Source: Bifidobacteriaceae bacterium
GTDB lineage: Bacteria; Actinomycetota; Actinomycetes; Actinomycetales; WQXJ01
Length of the DNA stretch: 10,756 bases
Direction of reading: 5' to 3'
Assembly (NCBI GenBank): GCA_031265345.1
Contig: JAISCU010000322.1
Location: forward strand, 1 to 10,756
The notes beneath the pieces are model-generated. The model worked only from the letters and a program-made list of their open reading frames with translations, was not told where the DNA came from and ran no database searches. Below, in pieces: positions 1 to 7,274 of the stretch. The translations under genes were made by a program, and so were the position numbers. Positions within the stretch are counted from its first letter, which is position 1. Every line of letters begins with the position of its first letter.

Positions 1-1
1 C

Positions 2-262
2 CTGGTGTCCAGCCCAGCGATCGTGTTCGCCGACGAGCCGACCGGATCACTCGACACCGCCACCGGCAAAGTCGTGATGGGAATGCTCCAAGAAACCGCC
101 AGCCGGGGCGCCTGCGTCGTCATGGTTACCCACGACCTCGAACTGGCAGCCATGGCCCACCGTGTGATGATCCTGGTGGACGGTCGCACCCACGGCCACC
201 TCCAATCCCCCACCCCCAAACAACTCCTCGCACAGTTCGAAAGCCTCAAGGCCAACGCATAG
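2..262 (+). CDS. ABC transporter ATP-binding protein, C-terminal part (5' end outside the window)
   Basis: This is the last 86 codons of an ABC ATPase whose start lies left of the window. The reading frame is open to the first base. Visible are the Walker B motif with its catalytic Glu and D-loop (IVFADEPTGSLD), and about 30 residues later the switch histidine (VTHD). The ADEPTGSLD wording is typical of the LolD/MacB/FtsE group, which energises FtsX-like permeases in lipoprotein, peptide or antimicrobial export. Walker A and the LSGGQ signature are off the edge. The GTG at 5-7 is only an internal Val codon, because a domain cannot begin just before Walker B. No permease follows: the next gene is a peptidase 115 bp on, so any permease must lie upstream. 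The family call is secure; the substrate is unknown. Confidence 0.88.
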   Translation: MVSSPAIVFADEPTGSLDTATGKVVMGMLQETASRGACVVMVTHDLELAAMAHRVMILVDGRTHGHLQSPTPKQLLAQFESLKANA

Positions 263-275
263 GGCCACGAACGAG

Positions 276-281
276 AGGAGG
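276..281 (+). promoter_or_regulatory. Orphan Shine-Dalgarno-like AGGAGG after the ABC ATPase
   Basis: A perfect AGGAGG lies 13 bp after the ATPase stop, but no ATG, GTG or TTG follows at a usable distance. It could be chance in purine-rich DNA, or a relic of a deleted downstream gene such as the expected permease. It does not serve the peptidase gene, whose own ribosome binding site lies about 80 bp further on. Confidence 0.3.
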
Positions 282-338
282 ACGGCAGCCTCGCAGCAGC
301 ATTTCAACACGCCAGGGCACTACGGGGCTACTCAGGCA

Positions 339-344
339 TATCCT
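339..344 (+). promoter_or_regulatory. Possible -10 element for the S9 peptidase gene
   Basis: TATCCT matches the TATAAT consensus at four of six positions and would place transcription start near 351, just upstream of the AGGGAGG ribosome binding site. No convincing -35 box is seen 16-18 bp upstream. If real, it rules out the GTG at 345 as the start codon and supports the start at 378. Confidence 0.25.
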
Positions 345-360
345 GTGCCGCTAATGAGTC

Positions 361-367
361 AGGGAGG
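361..367 (+). promoter_or_regulatory. Ribosome binding site deciding the peptidase start
   Basis: AGGGAGG lies ten bases before an in-frame GTG at 378. The alternative in-frame starts, GTG 345 and ATG 354, lie upstream of this site and have no purine-rich stretch of their own. ATG 420 has only a weak GGGG. The spacing is slightly long, but this is the best start signal in the region. Confidence 0.5.
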
Positions 368-377
368 CAACTCGCCA

Positions 378-2357
378 GTGAGAAAGCCGCGACCTCACGC
401 AACCGAATCTACCGGGGCAATGCTGCAACGCTTCGATTTCGCCGCCCAGACAATTCCTATGGTTGAAAGAAGCGGACGGTGGTGGTATCGGAGGATCGCG
501 CCGACGCCGACGTCCAGGGGAGCCATAGTTCGACTGCCTGTCCACGACTCAGACAACTGGGTCAGCCTCCCTCAATGCGCAATCGACGCCAGGCAGGCCA
601 ACGCCGAGACACTGGTCGATCACGACGACCTCGCCCTGCGACACAGCTTCTACCAGTTCGGGTCGCTCGCGCCGCACCGGTCACTCCCGCGGTACGCGTT
701 CACAGCCGATCTGCACGGCCAAGGACGATTCACGGCACTTGTGTACGACCGGTCGAGTTGTTCTGACGAAATAGACCGCATTGAAACGGCTTCGGCGCAA
801 GTCTGTCTTTCCGTTACCGGACGGAGCCTGTTCTACCTGAGACCGGACAGCAGTGGCCGTCCACACGAGGTCGTTCGCCACGATATCGGGCAAGACACGA
901 ACAGCGACGAGGTCGTCTATCGTGAGCCCACGCGGTCGGGGTGGTTGAGCATCGGCGCTACTCGGAGTTCCGGTCAAATGCGTATCGGCAGATTCGGGGT
1001 GTCGGATTCCTCATCTTTCTCCTATCCTCTTCTTGATCGCCACGCGGGAGTGCCAATTCGGGTTCCAGGTCCGTTCTCGGCCACCAAGCGTTTTGAGCAC
1101 GCGATTCATGGGCGAACCGAGTACCTTGTGCTGGTGAGGCTGAACGGATCAACCGGCGCGAGAGTCGTTTTTCTGACCGATGAAGGTGGCGGTTGGGGGA
1201 CGTCGGGAACCGTGAACCTGAGCGCGCCGAAAGGCTACATCCTGGGAGATCGTGCGCTCACGGGGTCTCAGGTCGCTTTCGTTGCCAGATCTGAGACCAA
1301 CCAAGCGGTGCTGGTCTCCCGGCTGCCGCTGAGCTCCGGGCATGAGCGGGAACAGCCTCTGCGCTTTGCGGCGTGCCTGCCTCTCGCGGGTGACGTAGTC
1401 ATCCGCGAGCCCGCCGACTGGAATGCTCCGGAGACAGGGTTCATTTGGTCCAGTCTCGATATGCCGCCCACGCAGCATACTATTGTGCGCTCGGACAATT
1501 GCCAGGAGGTAGAGGCGATGTCCGGCGACTGCTCGCTGGCACCCCCGTTCGGAATCGGCCAAACGTCCAATGTGAAGGAGGTCACGTGTCAAGCACGAGA
1601 CGGCACGCCAATTCCGGTAACGCTGATACGCCCTCTCGACCAGGTCTCTGGCAAGGCACGGCCCGGGAAGCTTGTGCTACATGCTTACGGCTGTTATGGA
1701 CAGCCGCTGCCCAGGGGCTTCGTTCCAGATTTCCGCGTCCTCCTTGAGCGCGGAGTGGGCGTCGCTCTGGCGCACGTACGAGGTGGCGGCGGGTACGGAC
1801 TCGCCTGGCAGAGGGCCGGCCAGGGGCGCAACAAAATGAGATCGATCCAGGATTATGTGGACGTGGCTGGGCACCTGGCGGAGAACGCAGCGGCTGGGAA
1901 TGGTGGCATAGTGGGACTTGGCGCGAGCGCCGGGGGCATGGTTGTGGCCGCAGCGGCCAATCAAAGCCCCCACCTTTTCAGCGGGATAGCGCTCGTCGCC
2001 CCGTTCATTTCCCCGCTGCGCGCCATCGCGAACGCTGCCGATCCTCGGTCTGGGATTGATCGGGCGGAGTTCGCGGGAATGTCAGACCTTGCCAGTGACA
2101 TTGACGCCGTTCGGTCCTTTTCCCCACTCGAGAACCTGCGTCGGGGCATGCACCCGCCGGTCTACGTCGCCGTCAACAGCCATGACTCGAAGGTATCCAA
2201 CCGAGACATCATCGAGTGGGTGTCTCGGCTGACGGCGCTGGGCGTTCCCGTGACTCTGGAAGAACGGCCAAACTCAAGCCACGAAGGGACTGGTGGAGCA
2301 GACATTCCCGCAAGAGCGCACCTCATCGACTGGGTCGCTCGCAATCTGGGCGCGTGA
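378..2357 (+). CDS. S9-family serine peptidase (prolyl oligopeptidase / oligopeptidase B type)
   Basis: The predicted 659-residue protein hydrolyses short peptides, by family knowledge in the cytoplasm; no signal peptide or membrane segment is seen. Roughly residues 40-400 form the variable beta-propeller and 420-659 the alpha/beta-hydrolase domain. Numbering from GTG 378, the nucleophile is Ser517 in GASAGG, the acid Asp603 in NSHDSKV and the base His635 in SSHEGTGG. Tyr437 in HAYGCYG fits the oxyanion tyrosine, and HVRGGGGYG (about 467-475) is the hallmark of the S9A group. The triad is complete and the length is only slightly below the usual 680-730. The start at 378 is chosen for AGGGAGG at 361-367; GTG 345 would add 11 residues. 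Third codon positions carry more A/T than in neighbouring genes, hinting at transfer. The propeller is too divergent for me to say whether it cleaves after Pro or after basic residues. S9 peptidases also trim leaders in some class III lanthipeptide loci, which is possible here but unproven. Confidence 0.9.
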   Translation: MRKPRPHATESTGAMLQRFDFAAQTIPMVERSGRWWYRRIAPTPTSRGAIVRLPVHDSDNWVSLPQCAIDARQANAETLVDHDDLALRHSFYQFGSLAPHRSLPRYAFTADLHGQGRFTALVYDRSSCSDEIDRIETASAQVCLSVTGRSLFYLRPDSSGRPHEVVRHDIGQDTNSDEVVYREPTRSGWLSIGATRSSGQMRIGRFGVSDSSSFSYPLLDRHAGVPIRVPGPFSATKRFEHAIHGRTEYLVLVRLNGSTGARVVFLTDEGGGWGTSGTVNLSAPKGYILGDRALTGSQVAFVARSETNQAVLVSRLPLSSGHEREQPLRFAACLPLAGDVVIREPADWNAPETGFIWSSLDMPPTQHTIVRSDNCQEVEAMSGDCSLAPPFGIGQTSNVKEVTCQARDGTPIPVTLIRPLDQVSGKARPGKLVLHAYGCYGQPLPRGFVPDFRVLLERGVGVALAHVRGGGGYGLAWQRAGQGRNKMRSIQDYVDVAGHLAENAAAGNGGIVGLGASAGGMVVAAAANQSPHLFSGIALVAPFISPLRAIANAADPRSGIDRAEFAGMSDLASDIDAVRSFSPLENLRRGMHPPVYVAVNSHDSKVSNRDIIEWVSRLTALGVPVTLEERPNSSHEGTGGADIPARAHLIDWVARNLGA

Positions 2358-2419
2358 AGTCGGCAAGCTGCCGCGCCGCCGCCCAACCCGTATCACACCC
2401 CCAACGGTGGCTGACCTGC

Positions 2420-2460
2420 GCCGGACACGTCTTGGGGCCAGGCCCCAAGACGTGTCCGGC
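2420..2460. repeat. 41-bp perfect palindrome, candidate bidirectional terminator
   Basis: The two 20-base arms (2420-2439 and 2441-2460, the first beginning GCCGGACACG) are exact reverse complements around a single A at 2440. In RNA this gives a stem of about 19 bp with a three-base loop. It sits between two convergent genes, 62 bp after the peptidase stop and 53 bp beyond the ybdD stop, the right place for a shared terminator. Neither side has a T tract, which is common for actinobacterial hairpin terminators. The perfection of the arms is more than termination needs, so a copied palindromic intergenic repeat is also possible. Confidence 0.6.
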
Positions 2461-2513
2461 CTGGGGCTGCCGACATTAGTCGAGTCGGCGGCCGAGCCGG
2501 GGACGCTGCGGGC

Positions 2514-2804
2514 TCAGCAGCATCCCCGGACGTTGGCGGCGGCATCGGACAACTGGCGGTAGAAGTCCCGGCGTGACAACGGCTGGTGGTCCAAGCCGAC
2601 GGCGCGGGTGTGGGTGTGCGCCAGGTAGTGGCGGACCAGGTACTTGTCGTAGGCGTTCTCGCCGAAGAACTCGCGCCAGTACCAGGCCAGGGCGGCGAAC
2701 CGGCGCCGCCAAGGGCGCCGACCGTCCGTCCGCCCCTGCGCGCCCGGTCGACCAGGTGGGGCCGGGCGAACGGCTGGGGGCGGGCGGGGCGCGACGGTGC
2801 TCAC
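2514..2804 (-). CDS. ybdD: YbdD/YjiX-family small protein (DUF466), CstA partner
   Basis: This 96-residue protein starts with a GTG that overlaps the cstA stop codon (GTGA), so the two are translationally coupled. The family core spans about residues 41-88, with the pattern WYWREFFGENAYDKY, two spaced histidines (VRHYLAHTH), then a PLSRRDFYR element. It ends in Gly-Cys-Cys, matching the conserved C-terminal double cysteine of YbdD/YjiX. These proteins accompany CstA/BtsT transporters in many bacteria. Their biochemical role is not settled; metal or redox chemistry at the CC end is often suspected. The first 35 residues are Pro/Arg/Gly-rich and look like an unstructured extension not found in the roughly 65-residue E. 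coli protein. The TGA after CC is read as a true stop rather than selenocysteine, because both cysteines are already encoded. Confidence 0.85.
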   Translation of the reverse strand: MSTVAPRPPPAVRPAPPGRPGAQGRTDGRRPWRRRFAALAWYWREFFGENAYDKYLVRHYLAHTHTRAVGLDHQPLSRRDFYRQLSDAAANVRGCC

Positions 2805-5191
2805 CGCTGATCCCTGGCCACGAGCAGCGCCGGGTCGCCCATGGAGGCGTACTCCGCCTCGACGGCGCGCTCGGCCGGCTTGGCGATGAAGTGCGACGGC
2901 GAGTAGTAGTTCGACTCCTGGTACGGGTCCTCGCTGTTCCGGGGACGGCCCCGCAGCGCCCTGACTATCTGGACCAGCGCGGCCACCGCCAGCGTGGTCA
3001 CCAGCACCACGAACAGCACTGACAGCGTGCCCTGGATGAAGGTGTTACGGACCACGGCGCGGGCGGCGGTCAGTGCCTCGGCGTCCAACTCCCCGGAGGC
3101 GATGGACGCCCGCGTGGTGTTCCAGAGCGCCCAATAGCCCAGTTCCGGCTTGGGGCTGAGGATCTTCTGGAGCGAGGCCGTGAACGTGACCGCGGTGGCG
3201 AAGGCCAAGGGCAACGCCGTGATCCAGACCCACTTGACGTAGCCCTTGTTGACCACGATCACGGTCGCCACGATCAGGGCCACCACCGCGATCAACTGGT
3301 TGGCTATCCCGAACAGCGGATACAGCGTCTGGACGCCGCCGAGCGGATCGGTCACCCCCATCAGCAGCAACGACCCCCAGCAGGCGACCACCACGGCGGT
3401 CGAGGCCCAGGCCGCAGGTCTATAGGAGGGGTTGGTCAAGCGCGGCGTCAAGCCTGAGAACAGGTCCTGGAGCAGGAAGCGCGCGACCCGTGTCACCGCC
3501 TCCAGCGCGGACAGGATGAACAACGCCTCAAACATGATGGCGAAGTGGTACCAGAACGCCATCATGGCGCGGCCGCCGAAGATCCCCTGCAAGATGTTCG
3601 CCATGCCGACGGCCAAAGTCGGCGCGCCGCCGGTCCGTGACACGACGTTCTGTTCGCCGACGTCATCGGCGATCTCCCGCAACGCGTCGCCGCCGGTCAG
3701 GGTGACCGATCCGTCCGAATCCTCGACGGTCCACTCGACGGAAGGCGCGGCGCCCTCATTGGTCGTGATGCCCAACTGGCCCACCGCGATGGCCGCCTTG
3801 TCCGCCGGGCCGAGGTTGGCGGCATCGGCGGGGGAGTACTCCGCTTCTATGACCGGCGCGGCCAGTTTCTCGATGGTCGCCGGTGACATGTTCATGGAGA
3901 AATAGACGCCCACGTTCAGGGACACCGCCGCCGCCAGCGCCATGATGGCGACGAACGACTCCATCAGCATCCCGCCGTAGCCGATCATCCGGGTCTGGGA
4001 CTCTTTCTCGATCATCTTCGGCGTGGTGCCGGACGCGACCGTGGCGTGCGTCCCGGACAACGCCCCGCAGGCGATGGTGATGAACAGGAACGGGAACAGC
4101 GCGCCCGCGAAGACCGGGCCCTTGGTGTTGGAGGCGAACTCCGTCACGGCGGGCATCTGGACTATCGGCTGGACCACCACGATCCCGATCGCCAGCACCA
4201 CGATGGTGCCGACCTTCATGAAGGTGGACAGGTAGTCGCGCGGGGTCAGCAGCAGCCAGACCGGCAGCACGGCGGCGCAGAAGCCGTAGATGACCATGGC
4301 CCAGACCAGTTGGGTGTGGGTGAGGTGGAAGACGCGGCCGCCCCAGTCGCTCTGGGCCACCCAGCGCCCGCCGACTATGGCGGCCATCAGCAGCGCGAAG
4401 CCGATCACCGACACTTCGGAGACCCGGCCCGGCCTGATGTAGCGCAGGTACAGGCCCATAAAGAGGGCTATCGGGATGGTGCAGCCCACGGAGAAGATGG
4501 CCCACGGGCTCTCGGCGAGCGCGTTGACGCAGATCAGCGCCAGGACGGCGAGCACGATCATCAGCATCATCAGCATGGTCACAATGGCGATGGTGCCGCC
4601 GAAGCGTCCGATCTCGTCGCGGGCCATCTGCCCCAGCGAGCGTCCGCCCCGCCGCATCGAGAAGAACAGGATCACCATGTCCTGGACGGCCCCCGCCGCC
4701 ACCACGCCGAAGATGATCCACAACGTCCCCGGCAGGTAGCCCATCTGGGCCGCGAGCACCGGCCCGACCAGCGGGCCGGCCCCCGAGATGGCGGCGAAGT
4801 GGTGCCCGTAGAGGACGCGCCGGTCGGTCGGGTCGTAGTCGACGCCGTTGTTGATCCTCTCGGCGGGGGTGGCGCGGGTGTCGTCCGGCCGCAGGATCTT
4901 GCGCTGGATGTAGAGCGCGTAGAAGCGGTACCCGATCATGTAGGTCGCCACCGCGGTCACAACGAACCAGATGGCGTTCACCTGCTCGCCCCTCGCGATC
5001 GCCAGGATGGTCCAGCCGGTGGCGCCCACCAGGGCTATCGCCACCCACAGGACGATCTTGGCCGGAGTCCAGTTCTCGCGGAAATTGATGCCGACCGGCA
5101 CGCCGCGGCTGTTCCTCAGGACTTGGTCTTTGCGGTTGCGGTCGGCGTGTCTGGCCCGCTCGCTCGGCTTGAGTGTCTGCGCCATTGTCAT
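2801..5191 (-). CDS. cstA: CstA/BtsT-type carbon starvation transporter
   Basis: This is a polytopic inner-membrane transporter of the CstA family, whose characterised members take up peptides or co-transport pyruvate with protons, typically when preferred carbon runs out. The 796 residues show the family signatures in order: GHHFAAISGAGPLVGP (129-144), GAVQDM (167-172), SMRRGGRSLG (178-187), LLLTPRDYLSTFMK (about 313-326), ACGALSGTHATVASGTTPK (about 374-392) and WYHFAIMFEALFILSALEAVTR (about 547-568). The protein is longer than E. coli CstA or BtsT (about 700-716) because of a hydrophilic segment at about 435-530 rich in Asp, Glu and Ala, plus a charged N-terminus. Start choice is between ATG 5191 and ATG 5185, two codons on; GGGGG at 5196-5200 is better spaced for 5185. 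The gene overlaps ybdD by 4 bp, giving the usual cstA-ybdD operon. Pyruvate against peptide cannot be decided from sequence alone. Confidence 0.95.
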   Translation of the reverse strand: MTMAQTLKPSERARHADRNRKDQVLRNSRGVPVGINFRENWTPAKIVLWVAIALVGATGWTILAIARGEQVNAIWFVVTAVATYMIGYRFYALYIQRKILRPDDTRATPAERINNGVDYDPTDRRVLYGHHFAAISGAGPLVGPVLAAQMGYLPGTLWIIFGVVAAGAVQDMVILFFSMRRGGRSLGQMARDEIGRFGGTIAIVTMLMMLMIVLAVLALICVNALAESPWAIFSVGCTIPIALFMGLYLRYIRPGRVSEVSVIGFALLMAAIVGGRWVAQSDWGGRVFHLTHTQLVWAMVIYGFCAAVLPVWLLLTPRDYLSTFMKVGTIVVLAIGIVVVQPIVQMPAVTEFASNTKGPVFAGALFPFLFITIACGALSGTHATVASGTTPKMIEKESQTRMIGYGGMLMESFVAIMALAAAVSLNVGVYFSMNMSPATIEKLAAPVIEAEYSPADAANLGPADKAAIAVGQLGITTNEGAAPSVEWTVEDSDGSVTLTGGDALREIADDVGEQNVVSRTGGAPTLAVGMANILQGIFGGRAMMAFWYHFAIMFEALFILSALEAVTRVARFLLQDLFSGLTPRLTNPSYRPAAWASTAVVVACWGSLLLMGVTDPLGGVQTLYPLFGIANQLIAVVALIVATVIVVNKGYVKWVWITALPLAFATAVTFTASLQKILSPKPELGYWALWNTTRASIASGELDAEALTAARAVVRNTFIQGTLSVLFVVLVTTLAVAALVQIVRALRGRPRNSEDPYQESNYYSPSHFIAKPAERAVEAEYASMGDPALLVARDQR

Positions 5192-5251
5192 GAACCCCCG
5201 TTCAACGGTGCTATCTGGGTAGCCTGGCCCTCTTGTGTGGGCTTAGTGAAA

Positions 5252-5280
5252 ACCATAAGGGGACGTTGGTCCTATGTCCA
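5252..5280 (-). promoter_or_regulatory. Promoter of cstA-ybdD
   Basis: On the minus strand, TGGACA (5275-5280) matches the -35 consensus at five of six positions. TATGGT (5252-5257) matches the -10 at four of six, with an ideal 17-bp spacer. Transcription would start near 5245, leaving a leader of about 55 bases before ATG 5191. A small inverted repeat GGAC-GTTG-GTCC (5261-5272) lies inside the spacer and could be an operator half. Assignment rests on consensus match and position only. Confidence 0.55.
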
Positions 5281-5590
5281 GTTAGGCTCGCGCGCGGCGT
5301 GGCGGGGGCTCTTGGACGATGCCGCTGGGGCGGCCTGGCCCGGTGTGGCCGGTCGGCGCCGAGGTGGGCCTGGCCGCGGGGTCGCGGGCGGCGGTGCGGC
5401 GATGGTCGGCGAGCTGCGCCGCGGGTGGGGTGACGTGGCAGGGCGGTGCGTGGTGGCGGGCGGTGGACGGGGCTCGGGGCGACCGGTGACGACGGGCGGT
5501 GCGGCACCGCGCAGCGGGCCGGGCTGGAGCTGGCGCGGGGCGGCGACCTGGGCAGGGCCGCGGGTGGCATGGGGTCGCGGACTGGGCGGA

Positions 5591-5596
5591 TACCAT
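5591..5596 (+). promoter_or_regulatory. Possible -10 element giving a leaderless ABC-F transcript
   Basis: TACCAT fits the actinobacterial -10 pattern TAnnnT and ends eight bases before the chosen GTG at 5605. Transcription would therefore begin at or just before the start codon. No Shine-Dalgarno is visible there, consistent with leaderless translation. No good -35 box is seen. Confidence 0.35.
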
Positions 5597-5604
5597 TGGC
5601 CCTC

Positions 5605-7203
5605 GTGATTAGCGCCTCCGGGATCGAACTGCGCGCTGGCGCCGAACTGTTGTTGAGCGGTGCCAGTCTGCGGGTTGGGCGTGGGGACCGGATCGGACTG
5701 GTGGGGCGCAACGGCGCGGGCAAGACCACCTTGATGCGAGCCTTGGCCCGCGAACGGCCACCGGCCGCCGGCACAGTGACCCAGACCGGCTCGGCCGGAT
5801 ACCTGCCGCAGGACCCGGCCGAAGGCGACCTGGGGATGGCCACGATGGACCGGATCTTGTCCTCGCGAGGGCTGGACCGCATCTTGGCCCGGATGGACCG
5901 CGCCCAGAGCATGATGACCAGCGAGGACGCCGATGTGATGACTCGCGGGATCGACTCGTACGCCAAACAGGAGGCCCGCTTCGTGGCCGCCGGAGGCTAT
6001 GCGGCCAAGGCCGAGGCGGCGCGGATCGCGGCCAACCTGGGCCTGGAGGACCGGATCATGGACCAGCCGTTGGCCACTTTGTCAGGCGGTCAACGGCGTC
6101 GAGTCGAATTGGCCCGCATCTTGTTCCAGGGCGCGGACGTGCTGCTGCTGGACGAGCCGACCAACCACCTGGACCAAGACTCGGTGGTCTGGCTGCGAGA
6201 CTTCCTGCGCTCCTACGGCGGCGGCTTCATGGTCATCTCGCATGACTCCGCGCTGCTGGGAGACACCGTCAACCGGGTCTGGCACCTCGACGCGAACCGG
6301 CGCCACCTCGATCAATACAACCTCGGCTGGAGCGACTACCTGGCGCAACGGGAAGTCGACGAGCGGCGGCGCAGGCGCGAGAGGGCCAACGCCGAGAAGA
6401 AGGCGGCGGCGCTGACGGCCCAGGCCAACAAGATGCGGGCCAAAGCCACCAAGGCGGTGGCGGCCCAGAACATGCTCAAACGGGCGGAACGGCTGATCGA
6501 CTCGACCGAGGGAGAGGCCGCCCGCGAGAAGGTGGCGGCGATCCGCTTCCCCGACCCGGCCGCCACGGGCAAAGTGCCCTTGACGGCCGAGGGCCTGACC
6601 AAGTCCTACGGCTCCCTGGAGGTCTTCGCGGGCGTAGACCTGGCGGTGGACCGGGGCTCGCGCGTGGTGGTGCTGGGGTTGAACGGCGCCGGCAAGACCA
6701 CCCTGCTGCGCCTGCTGTCCGGTCTAGAGGAGCCCGACGCGGGCCGCGTGGTCGCGGGCCACGGGCTCAAACTGGGCTATTACGCGCAGGAGCATGAGAC
6801 TTTGGACCTGGATCGGACCGTGTTGGAGAACATGGCGAGCGCCGCGCCGGACATGGACGCGACCGAGGTGCGCAAGATCCTGGGGTCGTTCCTGTTCTCG
6901 GGCGACTCGGTGCTGAAGCCCGCGCGGGTGCTGTCCGGCGGCGAGAAGACGCGGTTGGCGCTGGCGATCCTGGTGGTCTCGGCGGCGAACGTGCTGCTGC
7001 TGGACGAGCCGACCAACAACCTCGACCCGGCCTCGCGCCAGGAGATTCTGGCCGCGCTGGCGAAGGTCAAGTCCGCCGTGGTGCTGGTCACCCACGACGC
7101 CGGGGCGGTCCGCGCGCTCGATCCCGACCGCGTGCTGCTGCTGCCGGACGGCGACGAGGACCTCTGGTCCTCCGACTACGAGGACCTGATCGAACTCGCC
7201 TGA
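5605..7203 (+). CDS. ABC-F family ATPase (ribosome-associated translation factor)
   Basis: This 532-residue soluble protein has two ABC domains and no membrane segment. Known ABC-F members bind the ribosomal E site and modulate translation or protect against antibiotics. Domain 1 has Walker A GRNGAGKTT (34-42), LSGGQ (159-163), Walker B LLLDEPTNHLD (180-190) and switch His213. Domain 2 has Walker A GLNGAGKTT (358-366), LSGGEKTR (443-450), LLLDEPTNNLD (464-474) and switch His497. Both catalytic glutamates (184, 468) are present. Between them, about 245-315, lies the charged linker rich in Arg, Lys and Ala that reaches the P-site tRNA in this family. GTG 5605 is chosen because related proteins begin MI-x-A just before the first strand; the open frame extends upstream to 5446, but that part is low-complexity. 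From memory it resembles M. tuberculosis Rv1473, including the C-terminal DLIELA. It cannot be said from sequence whether it confers resistance. Confidence 0.92.
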   Translation: MISASGIELRAGAELLLSGASLRVGRGDRIGLVGRNGAGKTTLMRALARERPPAAGTVTQTGSAGYLPQDPAEGDLGMATMDRILSSRGLDRILARMDRAQSMMTSEDADVMTRGIDSYAKQEARFVAAGGYAAKAEAARIAANLGLEDRIMDQPLATLSGGQRRRVELARILFQGADVLLLDEPTNHLDQDSVVWLRDFLRSYGGGFMVISHDSALLGDTVNRVWHLDANRRHLDQYNLGWSDYLAQREVDERRRRRERANAEKKAAALTAQANKMRAKATKAVAAQNMLKRAERLIDSTEGEAAREKVAAIRFPDPAATGKVPLTAEGLTKSYGSLEVFAGVDLAVDRGSRVVVLGLNGAGKTTLLRLLSGLEEPDAGRVVAGHGLKLGYYAQEHETLDLDRTVLENMASAAPDMDATEVRKILGSFLFSGDSVLKPARVLSGGEKTRLALAILVVSAANVLLLDEPTNNLDPASRQEILAALAKVKSAVVLVTHDAGAVRALDPDRVLLLPDGDEDLWSSDYEDLIELA

Positions 7204-7212
7204 CCCGCCGCC

Positions 7213-7233
7213 TGCGCCGGAACGCCCGGTGCG
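7213..7233 (+). terminator. Possible weak terminator hairpin after the ABC-F gene
   Basis: Ten bases after the stop, TGCGCCGG (7213-7220) can pair with CCGGTGCG (7226-7233) over eight base pairs including two G-U pairs, with a five-base loop. There is no T tract, so the call is tentative. Confidence 0.25.
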
Positions 7234-7274
7234 CGCCTTCTCCAAGCGGGGGGCCGCGACGCTGGCCGGGGCGG

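Larger units (their letters stand above)
5192..5604. other. 413-bp divergent intergenic region, strongly G-rich on the + strand
   Basis: This gap separates the divergent cstA and ABC-F genes. Its left 90 bp hold the cstA promoter and leader. From about 5281 to 5590 the + strand is packed with G runs and GGC/GGT words, with few A or T. Reading frames are open on both strands here, but their translations are low-complexity Ala/Pro/Arg/Gly strings without a domain, so I see no gene. A four-tract canonical G-quadruplex is not present with short loops, although several GGG and GGGG runs occur at 5423-5480. Nothing else is recognised. Confidence 0.6.

Noticed and set aside
2514..2516. Selenocysteine codon at the ybdD TGA
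   Set aside because: The protein already ends in the expected Cys-Cys. Read-through gives an unrelated Ser/Arg/Pro string running into the palindrome, so TGA is a normal stop.
3756..5048. Long 430-codon minus-strand open frame overlapping cstA
   Set aside because: It is the alternate frame of the G/C-rich cstA gene. Its translation is an Arg/Gly/His/Pro string without any domain, while the cstA frame has clear family motifs.
5423..5480. Canonical G-quadruplex
   Set aside because: Several G runs are present, but the loops between four consecutive runs of three or more are longer than seven bases.
5446..5604. N-terminal extension of the ABC-F protein to GTG/ATG starts before 5605
   Set aside because: The added residues are Gly/Arg/Ala-rich without similarity, and the family begins at the MI-x-A segment matching GTG 5605.
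4046..5608. 520-codon plus-strand open frame antisense to cstA
   Set aside because: The translation is low-complexity His/Asp/Gln/Arg/Gly typical of shadow frames in high-GC DNA, and it runs across the cstA promoter and the non-coding spacer.
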